Shown here one piece after another: positions 1 through 8,958 of a stretch of 64,000 nt of DNA. Every line of letters begins with the position of its first letter. Position 1 is the stretch's first letter. The notes under the pieces are model-generated. The model worked only from the letters and a program-made list of their open reading frames with translations, was not told the DNA's origin and made no database searches. Position numbers and translations under genes: made by a program. The stretch is from positions 56,995-120,994 of the forward strand of contig JAKVCM010000001.1 in the NCBI GenBank assembly GCA_022448605.1, written 5' to 3'. This stretch comes from Puniceicoccaceae bacterium. GTDB lineage: Bacteria; Verrucomicrobiota; Verrucomicrobiia; Opitutales; Coraliomargaritaceae.

Positions 1-27
1 TGTTTATAAATTTCTAAGAAGAGAAGA

Positions 28-924
28 TTAGAACATATCGAAGATGTTCTCTGCCTCTTCAGGAGCGTTTGTTTCTGGCATAATAATTTCAGCCGTTGAG
101 GAGGGAGACGCCCCACGAGCCTTTAAAATTCGTATTTCTGATTCCTCTGTTTCTTCAGTAGCATGTTTGGTAACTTTTATTAAGGATTCTACAAGACTAA
201 TTTCTAGCAGAGTGTAATGCCCTGTTGGGCAGTTGAAGTCAGAAGGCACATCCGTCAATTCAATATTAACGCCAGCATCTTCGTCGGAACGAATGACGGC
301 TGTAAAACCAGAGTCATAGCGGCGCTCTCCATCGATGAGCACGACCTCCTCCCCTGAGCGCTGATCAAGGATAGTCGCTCTGGCGGTTTTTTGGATATTG
401 TTATTTTCATCGTAGAGGCGTTCGATATCGAAGCTTAGAAGCTTGAATTCTGCACCGGGCTTTTCCTCACCAGGCCGTGCGAGAACTTGTTTTTGTGCTT
501 CTTCATCGAACATAAGGAGGAGCACCTTGGAAGCATCCGTGGGGTCCTCTTGCATGTAGCCTTCAATTTGAATACGATAAGGCTTACGCTCGATTTGGGC
601 TAAATAGATGCCGAAGGGAGGTGGCGGCACAGGTGGTTCCCACCCTTCTTCAGAGAACTGACCATTTTCATCAATGAAAATCTTGGGCGGTGTAAATACA
701 TCATAAAGCCATCCAGTCGATTGTTCAGACGCTTCTGGCCAATTTACCTCGGCAGGACTCAGTGAGGAAGTTGTTTCAGGGAGGTAAGGCTTGTCAGCAG
801 GCTGAACGTCTATCGAAGGGTTTAGAGAGGTAACGGCATCCGACTTCTGCAGGTAGAGAAAAACTCCACCGGCTAGTAGGAGTACGGCGATGGCAAGTAA
901 GAGCTTATCGTAAATCTTGTTCAT
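28..924 (-). CDS. Amuc_1099-like pilus-system protein (PilP-like role inferred)
   Basis: A 298-residue protein with one N-terminal membrane anchor (about residues 9-25) followed by a Pro/Ser-rich linker, a VPPPPFGIYL stretch near residue 100 and a beta-rich periplasmic part. By position it is the last of four same-strand genes matching the order of the Akkermansia Amuc_1102-1101-1100-1099 cluster, where an outer-membrane secretin gene (Amuc_1098) follows next; that gene would lie left of the window. Inferred role: inner-membrane lipid-facing or secretin-linking component comparable to PilP. Starts 6 bases after the stop of the upstream gene, so translation is probably coupled. Assignment rests on gene order and architecture more than on sequence motifs. 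Confidence 0.7.
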   Translation of the reverse strand: MNKIYDKLLLAIAVLLLAGGVFLYLQKSDAVTSLNPSIDVQPADKPYLPETTSSLSPAEVNWPEASEQSTGWLYDVFTPPKIFIDENGQFSEEGWEPPVPPPPFGIYLAQIERKPYRIQIEGYMQEDPTDASKVLLLMFDEEAQKQVLARPGEEKPGAEFKLLSFDIERLYDENNNIQKTARATILDQRSGEEVVLIDGERRYDSGFTAVIRSDEDAGVNIELTDVPSDFNCPTGHYTLLEISLVESLIKVTKHATEETEESEIRILKARGASPSSTAEIIMPETNAPEEAENIFDMF

Positions 925-930
925 TCGTAA

Positions 931-1899
931 TTAGACCTTGTCTACCACAGATTGAGCCGGGAGGGCGATCTCGATAAATTCGAGGACAACTGTAAATGTG
1001 GAAATGTTTTCTGAAATGACAGGCTTCTGTGCTTCTTCGGGAGCTTCTAATTCCGAATTAGAGCCACTGTCAAAGATTCCAAAAAAAGCATCCAGATCGT
1101 TGTTGGCAGGCACTTTTGCAGTCGTACTAATACCTGAGGGCCGATCGACTTCAATACTACGCACAACGATAGGAAGATCAAATTTAGCAAGATCGTTAAG
1201 CAGTCGTCGAAGCGAATCTGTGTAGCCTGTAAAGGCCAAACGGAAGGCGAGAGTGTTGATGGCACCCGGAACCTTTGCAGTAATCGCGGGGTGTATAGTG
1301 AAGCTTTTTGCGCTGCTAGAGCCTTCGGCTTTCTGCTCTAGAACCTCACGTTCGACTGAAACGATACCCTCTGGTTCGGCTTCATACAGCTTATTGAGCA
1401 AATAGCTAAGGATTTGGCGTTGCTTATCGAGCACGGGGATCAGCTCATCGTCGTCGAGCATCGTCGCTTCATCGAGGTATTGCTCAAAGCCGAATGCGAA
1501 GTCGTCTGGAACGATGATCTCAACTGGCTCGCCGTCTTTGTTGGTATACGTAGCGGCTTTGCGCTGATAAATGGAGATGAACTGCTGAATTCCTGCCATG
1601 ACGCCGATGCCATCAGCCGATGTCGTGATGCGAGCGCCACGTTCCAAGTCTTCGCGAATTTTCTTCAGCCCTGCTTTTAACTCGGCCACGTTTTCGGCGG
1701 AAGCTTCTACATTTTCTGGGGTGGGCGCAGGATCGGCAAAGCACATACTTTTTAACTGAGATTCAGCTGAGGTGATTTTTTGTTTTTTCTGGTCAATTTT
1801 ACCTGACTCGGCGAATGCAAAATATGCCCCCGCAGCAAAGGCCAAGATGCAAACGGCCATAATGATCGTGAAAATGAGATTTTTCTTAATAAAACCCAT
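931..1899 (-). CDS. Amuc_1100-like pilus-like protein (PilO-like)
   Basis: A 322-residue protein with an N-terminal transmembrane helix (about residues 8-30), a short coiled coil (about 34-90) and an alpha/beta C-terminal domain containing FRLAFTGYTDSLRRLLNDLA around residues 222-241. This layout and length (Amuc_1100 is 317 residues) match the Amuc_1100 family: bitopic PilO-like proteins with ferredoxin-like folds in the periplasm. Lies between the PilM/N-like gene and the Amuc_1099-like gene, 5 and 6 bases apart, in one operon. Amuc_1100 of Akkermansia is known as a host-interacting outer-surface protein; whether this homologue is exposed cannot be told from sequence. Confidence 0.75.
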   Translation of the reverse strand: MGFIKKNLIFTIIMAVCILAFAAGAYFAFAESGKIDQKKQKITSAESQLKSMCFADPAPTPENVEASAENVAELKAGLKKIREDLERGARITTSADGIGVMAGIQQFISIYQRKAATYTNKDGEPVEIIVPDDFAFGFEQYLDEATMLDDDELIPVLDKQRQILSYLLNKLYEAEPEGIVSVEREVLEQKAEGSSSAKSFTIHPAITAKVPGAINTLAFRLAFTGYTDSLRRLLNDLAKFDLPIVVRSIEVDRPSGISTTAKVPANNDLDAFFGIFDSGSNSELEAPEEAQKPVISENISTFTVVLEFIEIALPAQSVVDKV

Positions 1900-1904
1900 G
1901 GAAT

Positions 1905-3572
1905 CTAAAGTGGTTTTGCGGTATCTACGACCAAGTTAATAGTAAAAGTTAACACGTTGAGCCCATTGCGTAGATCGCTCCAATTAATATTAGGAGGCTT
2001 GGAGGATACGATGAATTTAGAATCTTCGAAACTGGACTGCAGGCTCTTAATCCGGCGAGAGATGACCTCTTGGTCAATGCCAGCAGTATCATCTGCAGTT
2101 TCGCGGACAAGCATTTGCCCTTCGATAACAACCTCGTAAGACGCCTCACCCTCACTTGCTTGTTCGCGCTGCACTTCGAGTGAGTCGAGCCAGACATCTT
2201 CGGTCTTTGTTAGGCTAGCTTGCAGTTCTGCGAAGAACTGTATCCAATTAGTCTTAGAATTAACAAGACCTTCGACACGGCGGATCGACTCACTAATTTT
2301 TACAGCCTCATTACTGTTATCAAGAATTTGCGATAAGCGAGACTGCAAGGGGGCGACTTGTGCTTGGGTAGCTTGAGCCGCTTTTTCGTAAGCATTGCCT
2401 AATTGTTTATGTCCAACAAACACTGGCCAAGGAGAGAGCGCCAAACAAATTCCAGCTATAACGAGATAGGGCTTTTTCGAACCAAACTCCATTTCACGCT
2501 GAACTTCGTCGGGCAATAGATTAACGCCGGCGCTGTCCGCAACAATGTGCTGAGCGGCGGCACCAATGATCTCACTGGTCTCCAGCCGAAGTGAAATAGA
2601 ATTTGAGTCAAGCTCGCCGCAAAGAGTGACATTTTGTAGCGGATCAAAAAACTCAACGTCAACCTTTTGCGAAGTTGATAGTTGCTCGGTAAGGCCTTCG
2701 AGTAATGCACCTCGCCCGTTGAGGAGAATGCGCCTCGGCGATGCGCCTCCCTTTTGACGGCGGTAATTGACAATCGAACGGGTAATCTCCTGCCCCATAC
2801 GGCGCATGAATGACTCAGAGCAAGAGGGTAATAGCTTTGCCCCAGAATCACCATCAGAGTAGTCGAGATCATCGCTAAAAAATTTATGTTTCAGCTCATC
2901 TGCCTTAGCGAAAGGCTTACCGATGCTATCTGCAATATTCTGGGTGAGTGAGTTTCCACCGAGTTGGATATTCCGAACGAAGAAGCCGTCAGGATTCTTG
3001 AAAAGTAAATTTGTAGAGCGTGCACCAATGTTAATGAGTAAGACATCTTCGTCCATGGTGGGATATGCGTACTGGATCGCATTATAGTCAAGAACAGTGG
3101 CGGCGTTGATCGTATCGACTGAAAAACCCGCGCGGGCAACTTCTCCGCAGAAATCCTCAATTGTATTCGACTTACATGCGATAAAGAGCACTTCAGTCTC
3201 GACGCCATCATCCCCAACTACTTGGCTATCCCAGACAACTTCGTGAAGAGGGTAAGGAATATTCTGCTGTGCTTCAAATGCAATAATTTGCGCCCGTTTG
3301 CTCTCCTCGACATGCGGAATGCGGATAGTCTTAGTCAGCACTTGATTGCCAGGAATAACAAAAGAAGCATTACCCGAAAACTTGTGCTGATGGTGCAGCG
3401 TGTGCAGAGCGACGCCTACTGCACCTAGCCAAGCATCATCGTTAAAGTAGTCGTAATTGAGTATCTCTGTTACTAATTTCTCGATTTGGAGTATGCCTCC
3501 ACTGGAGGAAACAACCGCGGCGGTGATTCGGCTTGCGCCACAGTTGACGATAAGTTGCTTAGAGCTGCTCAT
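1905..3572 (-). CDS. Amuc_1101-like PilM-PilN fusion, pilus assembly ATPase-fold protein
   Basis: A 555-residue protein. Residues 1-350 resemble the actin-fold PilM: phosphate-binding start LIVNCGASRITAAVV, QNIPYPLHEVVWD around residue 100, INIGARSTNLLF near 180 and LNGRGALLEGL near 285. A single membrane helix (about residues 368-386, YLVIAGICLALSPW) is followed by a periplasmic coiled coil and a PilN-like alpha/beta end. PilM and PilN are usually separate, cytoplasmic and bitopic respectively; here they form one chain, as in the Amuc_1101 family. Expected to tie the cytoplasmic pilus motor to the PilO/P-like neighbours encoded directly downstream. Confidence 0.8.
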   Translation of the reverse strand: MSSSKQLIVNCGASRITAAVVSSSGGILQIEKLVTEILNYDYFNDDAWLGAVGVALHTLHHQHKFSGNASFVIPGNQVLTKTIRIPHVEESKRAQIIAFEAQQNIPYPLHEVVWDSQVVGDDGVETEVLFIACKSNTIEDFCGEVARAGFSVDTINAATVLDYNAIQYAYPTMDEDVLLINIGARSTNLLFKNPDGFFVRNIQLGGNSLTQNIADSIGKPFAKADELKHKFFSDDLDYSDGDSGAKLLPSCSESFMRRMGQEITRSIVNYRRQKGGASPRRILLNGRGALLEGLTEQLSTSQKVDVEFFDPLQNVTLCGELDSNSISLRLETSEIIGAAAQHIVADSAGVNLLPDEVQREMEFGSKKPYLVIAGICLALSPWPVFVGHKQLGNAYEKAAQATQAQVAPLQSRLSQILDNSNEAVKISESIRRVEGLVNSKTNWIQFFAELQASLTKTEDVWLDSLEVQREQASEGEASYEVVIEGQMLVRETADDTAGIDQEVISRRIKSLQSSFEDSKFIVSSKPPNINWSDLRNGLNVLTFTINLVVDTAKPL

Positions 3573-3624
3573 GTAAAAGTTTTCGAAAGGTAGCGAATCA
3601 GTTTAGTAGCATGTGGATTTGCGA

Positions 3625-4212
3625 TTAATTACGCACCTCTCGACGAAGAACAGCAGGCAATTGACTAACACGCCCAAGATCAATTCCGGAGACGAGGTAG
3701 TAGGGCATAAGCACATGCTCGTTATCCATACCCTCTGACTCCGCTTTGGAAATAAAAGAATTAAGAATATCCAGATTTGGAATATTGCTGCTCATGCCCG
3801 CTTTTTGCGGCTTTTGTGCGTTACCATTTACCGACACTTCTACATAATAAAAATCAGGGTCTGTTTTTAGCTGGTCGCGCTCGACGATTAGACCTGGAAG
3901 GTAAAAGTAGACATTGTTATCATCTCCTTTTCCCATGATTAGGATTTCGATTTCACTCGTATAATAGTCGAATGAGCGAGCCGAAGCGTCACGCGTGTAT
4001 CCCAAGTAGGCCTTAACTTTAATCTTTTCAACGTAGTCCTTGTCGCGTGCTTCCTCAGAGGAATTACCCTCACAAGAAAGCTCAATTTCCATCTGGATCC
4101 AATCATCGCGCAACGAGTTAAAATCAACACGATCGACGCGAATGTCCTCCTCCGCGGGCAGCATGAATGTTGCGGCCAGGAAAATTAGAATAGAGACTAA
4201 GTATTTATTCAT
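3625..4212 (-). CDS. Amuc_1102-like exported pilus-cluster protein
   Basis: A 195-residue protein with a clear signal peptide (MNKYLVSILIFLAATFMLPA) and a beta-rich body, first gene of the four-gene pilus-like operon and 52 bases upstream of the PilM-like gene. The Amuc_1102 family has a pilin-like or beta-sandwich domain and is always found at this locus; function is unknown. A repeated pattern of alternating hydrophobic strands (ADD KIKVKAYLGY, SEIEILIMGKG, VYFYLPGLIV) is visible. The 238-base gap upstream, shared with the divergent Nudix gene, must hold the operon promoter; I could not pick it out with confidence. Confidence 0.65.
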   Translation of the reverse strand: MNKYLVSILIFLAATFMLPAEEDIRVDRVDFNSLRDDWIQMEIELSCEGNSSEEARDKDYVEKIKVKAYLGYTRDASARSFDYYTSEIEILIMGKGDDNNVYFYLPGLIVERDQLKTDPDFYYVEVSVNGNAQKPQKAGMSSNIPNLDILNSFISKAESEGMDNEHVLMPYYLVSGIDLGRVSQLPAVLRREVRN

Positions 4213-4450
4213 GTAAATGGGGAGTAACTAAACCACTGCTCTGGGCAGAGTGCAAAAGTAAATGTGTATCTACGGGCTGAGCGCAAAGCAACCTCTTTTT
4301 GAGAGAAATCCCACTCCAAGTCTAGCTCAAGTTAGATACATCTCTTGGGCTAGGATTATGGGCTTCCAAAGATGTGGAACAGTTTAGTTAACTCTGTAAT
4401 GTCAAAGAAATTCGCTTGCAGAAATTATCTTTTTAACGAGTTTTTACAGA

Positions 4451-4948
4451 GTGGATACAAGGCTTCCTTTTAAGATTAGTGCGCTTATTTTTACACACAA
4501 TGCGCATGGGCAACAGCTGCTAATCAAACGCAAGAAAGCGCCCAATTGCGGCTGCTGGAGCCCGATCGGTGGCAAACTCGACATGCCTGCTGGCGAATCT
4601 CCCTACGAGTGCGCCCGCCGCGAGACTGAGGAAGAAATCGGGCTCGTACTTGACGATGGTGACCTTCATTGCTTTGGCTACATCTCGGAGAAGAGCTACG
4701 AGGGTGCGGGGCACTGGTTGATGTTTTTATTTGAATGCAGAAAGGTGGTCAATGATCTGCCTATTGCGATCGATGAGGGGCATTTTAAGTTTTTCGAACG
4801 TGCCGCAATCGACGAACTGCCGATACCCGAGACAGACCGTACCCTACTCTGGCCATATTACGATCAGTATAAGGAGCGATTCATTGGATTACGAGCTAAT
4901 TGCGATCCATCAGGGCAACTAGAAATTGCTGAGGAGCTGAAAATCTAG
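4451..4948 (+). CDS. Nudix hydrolase
   Basis: A 165-residue protein with a Nudix box at about residues 39-61: GGKLDMPAGESPYECARRE followed by TEEEIG, fitting GX5EX7REUXEEXGU. The family hydrolyses nucleoside diphosphates linked to another moiety with Mg2+ bound by the glutamates of the box. The N-terminal strand (ALIFTHNAHGQQLLIKRKK) and the GGCWSPIGGKL-like entry resemble housecleaning (d)NTP hydrolases, but substrate cannot be inferred. The start is GTG at 4451; no ATG precedes the conserved first strand. Stands alone, divergent from the pilus-like operon and convergent with recF. Confidence 0.85.
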   Translation: MDTRLPFKISALIFTHNAHGQQLLIKRKKAPNCGCWSPIGGKLDMPAGESPYECARRETEEEIGLVLDDGDLHCFGYISEKSYEGAGHWLMFLFECRKVVNDLPIAIDEGHFKFFERAAIDELPIPETDRTLLWPYYDQYKERFIGLRANCDPSGQLEIAEELKI

Positions 4949-5049
4949 GTTACAAGGGCCTCGAAATAGGGCATTGAGAAGACGCGACTCCCCGAAAAAG
5001 AATTAAGAGGCTACACGGATTTTAATCTATTAGCTTCACACTCGATTGC

Positions 5050-6114
5050 CTATCCAATCAGGCCATTCAGCACTTCGCAAACCGACCACTTCTCCGGCTC
5101 TGCTGGCAACTCTGTCCCCGTGGCCACAACCTGAAGATCCTCAGGACAGGCGCGCCAAAAGCCTTGACGGCGAATCGGATCAAGCTCGCCGAGCACATCG
5201 TCCGCCAGCAATACAGGCACGAGACCGAGCTGTTGTCGGTAAAAACTGGCTTGTGCAATTCGCAGGGCCACACAGAGACCTCGCTGTTGTCCGTCCGAGG
5301 CATACTCGCGAGCGCTACCAATTTGGAGTGAGAAATTGAAATCGTCGCGGTGGGGCCCACGCTGAGTAGCGCCAATCATTTGATCGCGCTTACGGCTGTC
5401 ATGCATAAGACGGCAGTAAGCTTCCGTCTCATGACAATCTACATTGGGGCGAAAACTGAACTGCGGGCCCTCGTCCGCTTCAGCGATACGGTCGTAAGTG
5501 CGGCGCAAAACCTCACTTAAGGTATTCATCCCTACATCGCGGTAGCTAGCTACCTGAATGGCGTGCTTTGCGATCTCCGCCTCAAAAGCTGAGAATTCGG
5601 CTGCGCTGCCACTGTTTTTTAAAAGGCGGTTTCGCTCGACAATCCCACGGTGGAAATCACGTAAGGCGGTGTAGTAATCACGATTAACAACCGAGAGCGT
5701 CAAATCCATAAAACGCCGGCGTTCGCTGGGGTTGCCACGAAGTAACATCAAGTCACTAGAACAAAGCGTCACTGAAGGAAAGCGGCCAATAAAATCGACC
5801 AAGCGTGTAACCTTCTCACCATCAACCCAGACACTTCGGCCGCCAGGGCTAGAATGGATCTCCAAAGCAGTCGATCCCTGAGTGTCATGCTCAAGCTCGT
5901 AAGCCAGCTTGTATTCCTTTACCCCCTTGCGAGGGAGCGCCGCCAGCGTTTGCGTACGAAAAGACCGAAGCGCAGTCGCCAGCCCAAGTGCTTCCAATAA
6001 ATTAGACTTCCCCTGCCCGTTCGCACCCAAGAGGAAGTTACGTGCACTGCCAAGAGGCAATTCCGCAAACTCGATGTTACGAAAATTCTGCAGGCGTAAA
6101 CTTAAAAAACGCAT
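5050..6114 (-). CDS. recF: DNA replication and repair protein RecF
   Basis: A 354-residue SMC-like ATPase of normal length. N-terminal Walker A GANGQGKSN (about residues 31-39) directly after the LRLQNFRN start typical of RecF, a signature ASDGQQRGLCVALRIA near 270, and Walker B region VPVLLADDVLGELD near 303. RecF works with RecO and RecR to load RecA on gapped DNA. It is not beside dnaA, dnaN or gyrB as in many bacteria, but follows the cysteine desulfurase gene by 18 bases, so it is read from that operon. Confidence 0.95.
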   Translation of the reverse strand: MRFLSLRLQNFRNIEFAELPLGSARNFLLGANGQGKSNLLEALGLATALRSFRTQTLAALPRKGVKEYKLAYELEHDTQGSTALEIHSSPGGRSVWVDGEKVTRLVDFIGRFPSVTLCSSDLMLLRGNPSERRRFMDLTLSVVNRDYYTALRDFHRGIVERNRLLKNSGSAAEFSAFEAEIAKHAIQVASYRDVGMNTLSEVLRRTYDRIAEADEGPQFSFRPNVDCHETEAYCRLMHDSRKRDQMIGATQRGPHRDDFNFSLQIGSAREYASDGQQRGLCVALRIAQASFYRQQLGLVPVLLADDVLGELDPIRRQGFWRACPEDLQVVATGTELPAEPEKWSVCEVLNGLIG

Positions 6115-6132
6115 CTTCTTGTAAATCTTCGA

Positions 6133-7281
6133 TCAGTCAATCGAGACCACCTGACTTTTCATCGAGTCGGCTTCTTCGTTAAGCAATTTGTAAGTGACTA
6201 AGAGCGCATCCGACAACGCCTGCCAATCCTCGGCAGTCGTTTCTACGCCAGCACTAATCCGCAAAACCCGTCCAGCGACCGCGGGATCGATCCCCATAGT
6301 TAGTAACACTTCTGAAACACCTGTCTTTCCTGTTGAACACGCGGAACCAGACGAAAGAAGGAAGCCCGCCTTTTCTAAAGCGCGTATCCAGCGCACACTT
6401 TGGTGGCGTGGCATACTCATTGATACAGTATTCCATAGCCGGTCTGTACCAGCTCCAATCAATGCAACTCCTGGAATTGCCTGAACAATTTGTTCTATAA
6501 ATACGTCGCGGGCCTCGACATTGCCTGAATTAGAGTGCTCAAGTGCAGCACTCATGGCGAGTACACTAGCCACATCTTCGGTGCCCGCACGGTGTGCCAC
6601 CTCTTGCTCTCCCCCATCTAATAAACGAAAGTCAACTGCTCCCTCCGGCAAAAGCATGAATCCAACGCCTTTTGGACCTCCAAACTTGTGGGCACAGGCT
6701 ATGACGTAAGTACACGCGCTCAAACCTTGCACTGGCAGCTTGCCAACCCATTGTGCCGCGTCGCAATGGTAAGGGATTTGTGCCTTTGCGCAGAGATCTG
6801 CAATGGCCTGCCAGGGCTGGATAACTCCTGTCTCGTTATTAGCTGCCATCACAGAGACTGCAGCCAGTGTGCCCGACTCGATGTGACCAAACAAGGCATC
6901 CATATCAACGAGCCCGCTCTTGGAAAGTGGCAACCAGACCACACGCGAGCCGAATAGCGCCTTGGCTGCTTTGATGACACTGGGATGCTCCGTTGGATTA
7001 ATACCGACGCAAGCATCACTCGACAAGGAACGAGCCCAATGCCGAATCACGGCGTTATTCGACTCAGTCGCTCCTGAAGTAAAGATAACCCGTTCCGGAG
7101 AAACGCCGAAGTGTCGCGCTAGCGACTCACGCGCCGCTTCATAACGCACTTTGACTGCAGCGGCGCTACGATAGGGGCTTGATGGATTGTACCAGTGTGC
7201 CTCATAAGCCGAAATCCACGCCGCCTTAGCCGCTTCGCATAGAGGCGTCGTTGCATTGTGGTCAAAATAGCGCAGTTCCAT
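6133..7281 (-). CDS. Cysteine desulfurase, NifS/IscS family
   Basis: A 382-residue PLP enzyme. Visible signatures: YFDHNATTP at the start, TSGATESNN around 70-77, the PLP lysine in CAHKFGGPKGVGF near 205, and the catalytic cysteine loop SSGSACSTG near 320. It takes sulfur from cysteine for Fe-S clusters or tRNA thiolation. The length and the loop around the cysteine resemble the NifS/IscS group more than SufS. No iscU, fdx or mnmA gene is adjacent; the downstream gene is recF. Which sulfur pathway it feeds is therefore open; the tRNA-modification pair at 12.2-13.8 kb would need a thiolation donor but is not in the same operon. Confidence 0.92.
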   Translation of the reverse strand: MELRYFDHNATTPLCEAAKAAWISAYEAHWYNPSSPYRSAAAVKVRYEAARESLARHFGVSPERVIFTSGATESNNAVIRHWARSLSSDACVGINPTEHPSVIKAAKALFGSRVVWLPLSKSGLVDMDALFGHIESGTLAAVSVMAANNETGVIQPWQAIADLCAKAQIPYHCDAAQWVGKLPVQGLSACTYVIACAHKFGGPKGVGFMLLPEGAVDFRLLDGGEQEVAHRAGTEDVASVLAMSAALEHSNSGNVEARDVFIEQIVQAIPGVALIGAGTDRLWNTVSMSMPRHQSVRWIRALEKAGFLLSSGSACSTGKTGVSEVLLTMGIDPAVAGRVLRISAGVETTAEDWQALSDALLVTYKLLNEEADSMKSQVVSID

Positions 7282-7407
7282 TGTCGAATTAAGCTAAGCG
7301 GGCTTAGGGCTAGGTCAAACGAAGTTCAGGCTAGCCAGCGGAGTGGGTAAATACGAATAAGAGAGCTGCTTTCTAGAAAGGCAGTGCACGAACGAGACGC
7401 TTTCCAT

Positions 7408-8184
7408 TTACGGAATACGAATTTCCTGCCCAACACGTATAGCGCTTTCGCTCGATAGTCGATCACGATTAGCCTGATAAATATCGATCCAGCGCGTGGG
7501 CGTGCCGTAAAATCGCTTACTGATCGCGCTCAGTGTATCACCTGCCCTGATCGTGTAAGCGCGCGGCGCGTTAGTGGGTGTCGGTGCGGCTTGCTGCGTT
7601 GTAGATAAGGAAGGGCGGACCTGCGCAGCTTGCCCAGCCTGAGCATAGGCTTGTGCTTGAGTCGATCGGCGAGCTTGGCCCAGGACGTTTTCAAGTTGCT
7701 GGACTCGTGAGGTCGCGGCTATCAGCTCACGCTTCAGACCCTCATTTTCTTGCTTCAAAGTTTGAGTCAAATCCATCAGGTCGATCCGATCTAGGCTGCC
7801 CTCATAAGGCTCCGCGGGCAACTGACGGGCAAACTCCTTTTGCGCCGTCTCGATCAGTTGACCTACCTGCGTCGCCTGAGAAGAATGCGGCTGCAGTCTA
7901 AGATAGCGATTGAAATGATAGATCGCATTGATCGGATCTTTAAACGTGCGTAAATATAAATAGCCCGCTTCTAGGTGTGACTCTGGAGCATCCCTGCGCG
8001 CATCGATCACACGCTCAAAAGCACCAAGTGCCTCCTCCATCCGCCCTTGATTCTTGAAGTCTTGCCCTAACTGGTACTGTTTCTCATTTGTTTCACTAAC
8101 GACCTCTACCCTACTTGGCGCACAGCCGACCAAACCAATAAGGCTTACGAGCAAGATGGATAAATGGGAGGATCCGCTAAACAT
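7408..8184 (-). CDS. LysM lipoprotein with TPR-like segment
   Basis: A 258-residue lipoprotein. The signal peptide ends in a lipobox LVGC (cysteine at about residue 21). Residues 33-110 form two TPR-like helices pairs (YQLGQDFKNQGRMEEALGAF, ESHLEAGYLYLRTFKDPINA). A coiled-coil segment around 130-165 and a Gln/Ala/Pro linker precede a single C-terminal LysM domain (YTIRAGDTLSAISKRFYG to VGQEIRIP). LysM binds peptidoglycan, so the protein should bridge outer membrane and cell wall. Single gene between a cysteine desulfurase and a divergent peroxiredoxin; 204 bases upstream are without a gene. Confidence 0.85.
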   Translation of the reverse strand: MFSGSSHLSILLVSLIGLVGCAPSRVEVVSETNEKQYQLGQDFKNQGRMEEALGAFERVIDARRDAPESHLEAGYLYLRTFKDPINAIYHFNRYLRLQPHSSQATQVGQLIETAQKEFARQLPAEPYEGSLDRIDLMDLTQTLKQENEGLKRELIAATSRVQQLENVLGQARRSTQAQAYAQAGQAAQVRPSLSTTQQAAPTPTNAPRAYTIRAGDTLSAISKRFYGTPTRWIDIYQANRDRLSSESAIRVGQEIRIP

Positions 8185-8388
8185 TCTTTTATAGTGTGTT
8201 TAATCCGCATTAAATACGTCAACGCTATTCGATTCGAGCAACAATGATGCTCTCAATTTTGCCCATGAACTTGTTCGCCAATATTATACACAAGGCCCAA
8301 AGGATATACACATTGCAGATACCGACACTTTCTAGCTAGTTAAAGAAAGTATAATGTAAGCCAAAGCCAGACTAGACGATCTAATTGC

Positions 8389-8877
8389 ATGAAAATGTTA
8401 TTCGCATTAGTTATGGTCTTCTCATTTATCACATCCTTTTTACTGGCCAATTCACTCGAATTAGGCAGCCCTGCCCCACAACTTAAGGTACTCACTGACG
8501 AGGGCATTACACTCGATCTAGGCGAAGCACTATCCACAGGCACCACGCTAGTCTTCTTTTACCCAAAAGCCATGACGCCGGGCTGTGTCAAGCAAGCTTG
8601 CAGCCTACGCGATGGTTGGGATGAGCTCCAAGCGCGCGATGTAAAAATCTTCGGCGTCTCCAAAGATACTGTTAAAACGCAGGCTCAATTTAGAGATAAA
8701 TATACACTCCCTTTTACACTGCTTGCCGATACTGATCGCAAGATCGCAGATGCTTTCAGCAAACCCATGATCCGCCAAGCCTACTTATTTAAAGACGGGA
8801 TCCTCGTCTGGAGAGACCTCATGGCAGCCACCTCAAATCAGGCAACGGAGGTGCTCGCTGCTCTGGATGAATTATAG
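8389..8877 (+). CDS. Exported peroxiredoxin, BCP/PrxQ type
   Basis: A 162-residue thioredoxin-fold peroxidase with a signal peptide (about residues 1-21), so likely periplasmic. The active-site run FYPKAMTPGCVKQACSLRD places the peroxidatic cysteine at 66 and a second cysteine at 71, five residues apart as in BCP/PrxQ enzymes that form an intramolecular disulfide. The domain is complete (strand GDVKIFGVSKDT-like, ADTDRKIADAF). Reduces peroxides using a thioredoxin-like partner; the DsbD-type protein at 42.5-44.7 kb could supply reductant in the same compartment, which is only an inference. Stands alone. Confidence 0.88.
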   Translation: MKMLFALVMVFSFITSFLLANSLELGSPAPQLKVLTDEGITLDLGEALSTGTTLVFFYPKAMTPGCVKQACSLRDGWDELQARDVKIFGVSKDTVKTQAQFRDKYTLPFTLLADTDRKIADAFSKPMIRQAYLFKDGILVWRDLMAATSNQATEVLAALDEL

Positions 8878-8958
8878 CCTAATTCGTAAGCGCTCAATTT
8901 GTTAGGGTCACGCTGACATTTCAGATTGCTGAAATTCGGCTAAAACTAAACCAACGGC

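Noticed and set aside
5050..6114. Replication origin near recF
   Set aside because: No dnaA, dnaN, gyrB or DnaA-box cluster is close; a lone exact box at 12151 is 6 kb away.
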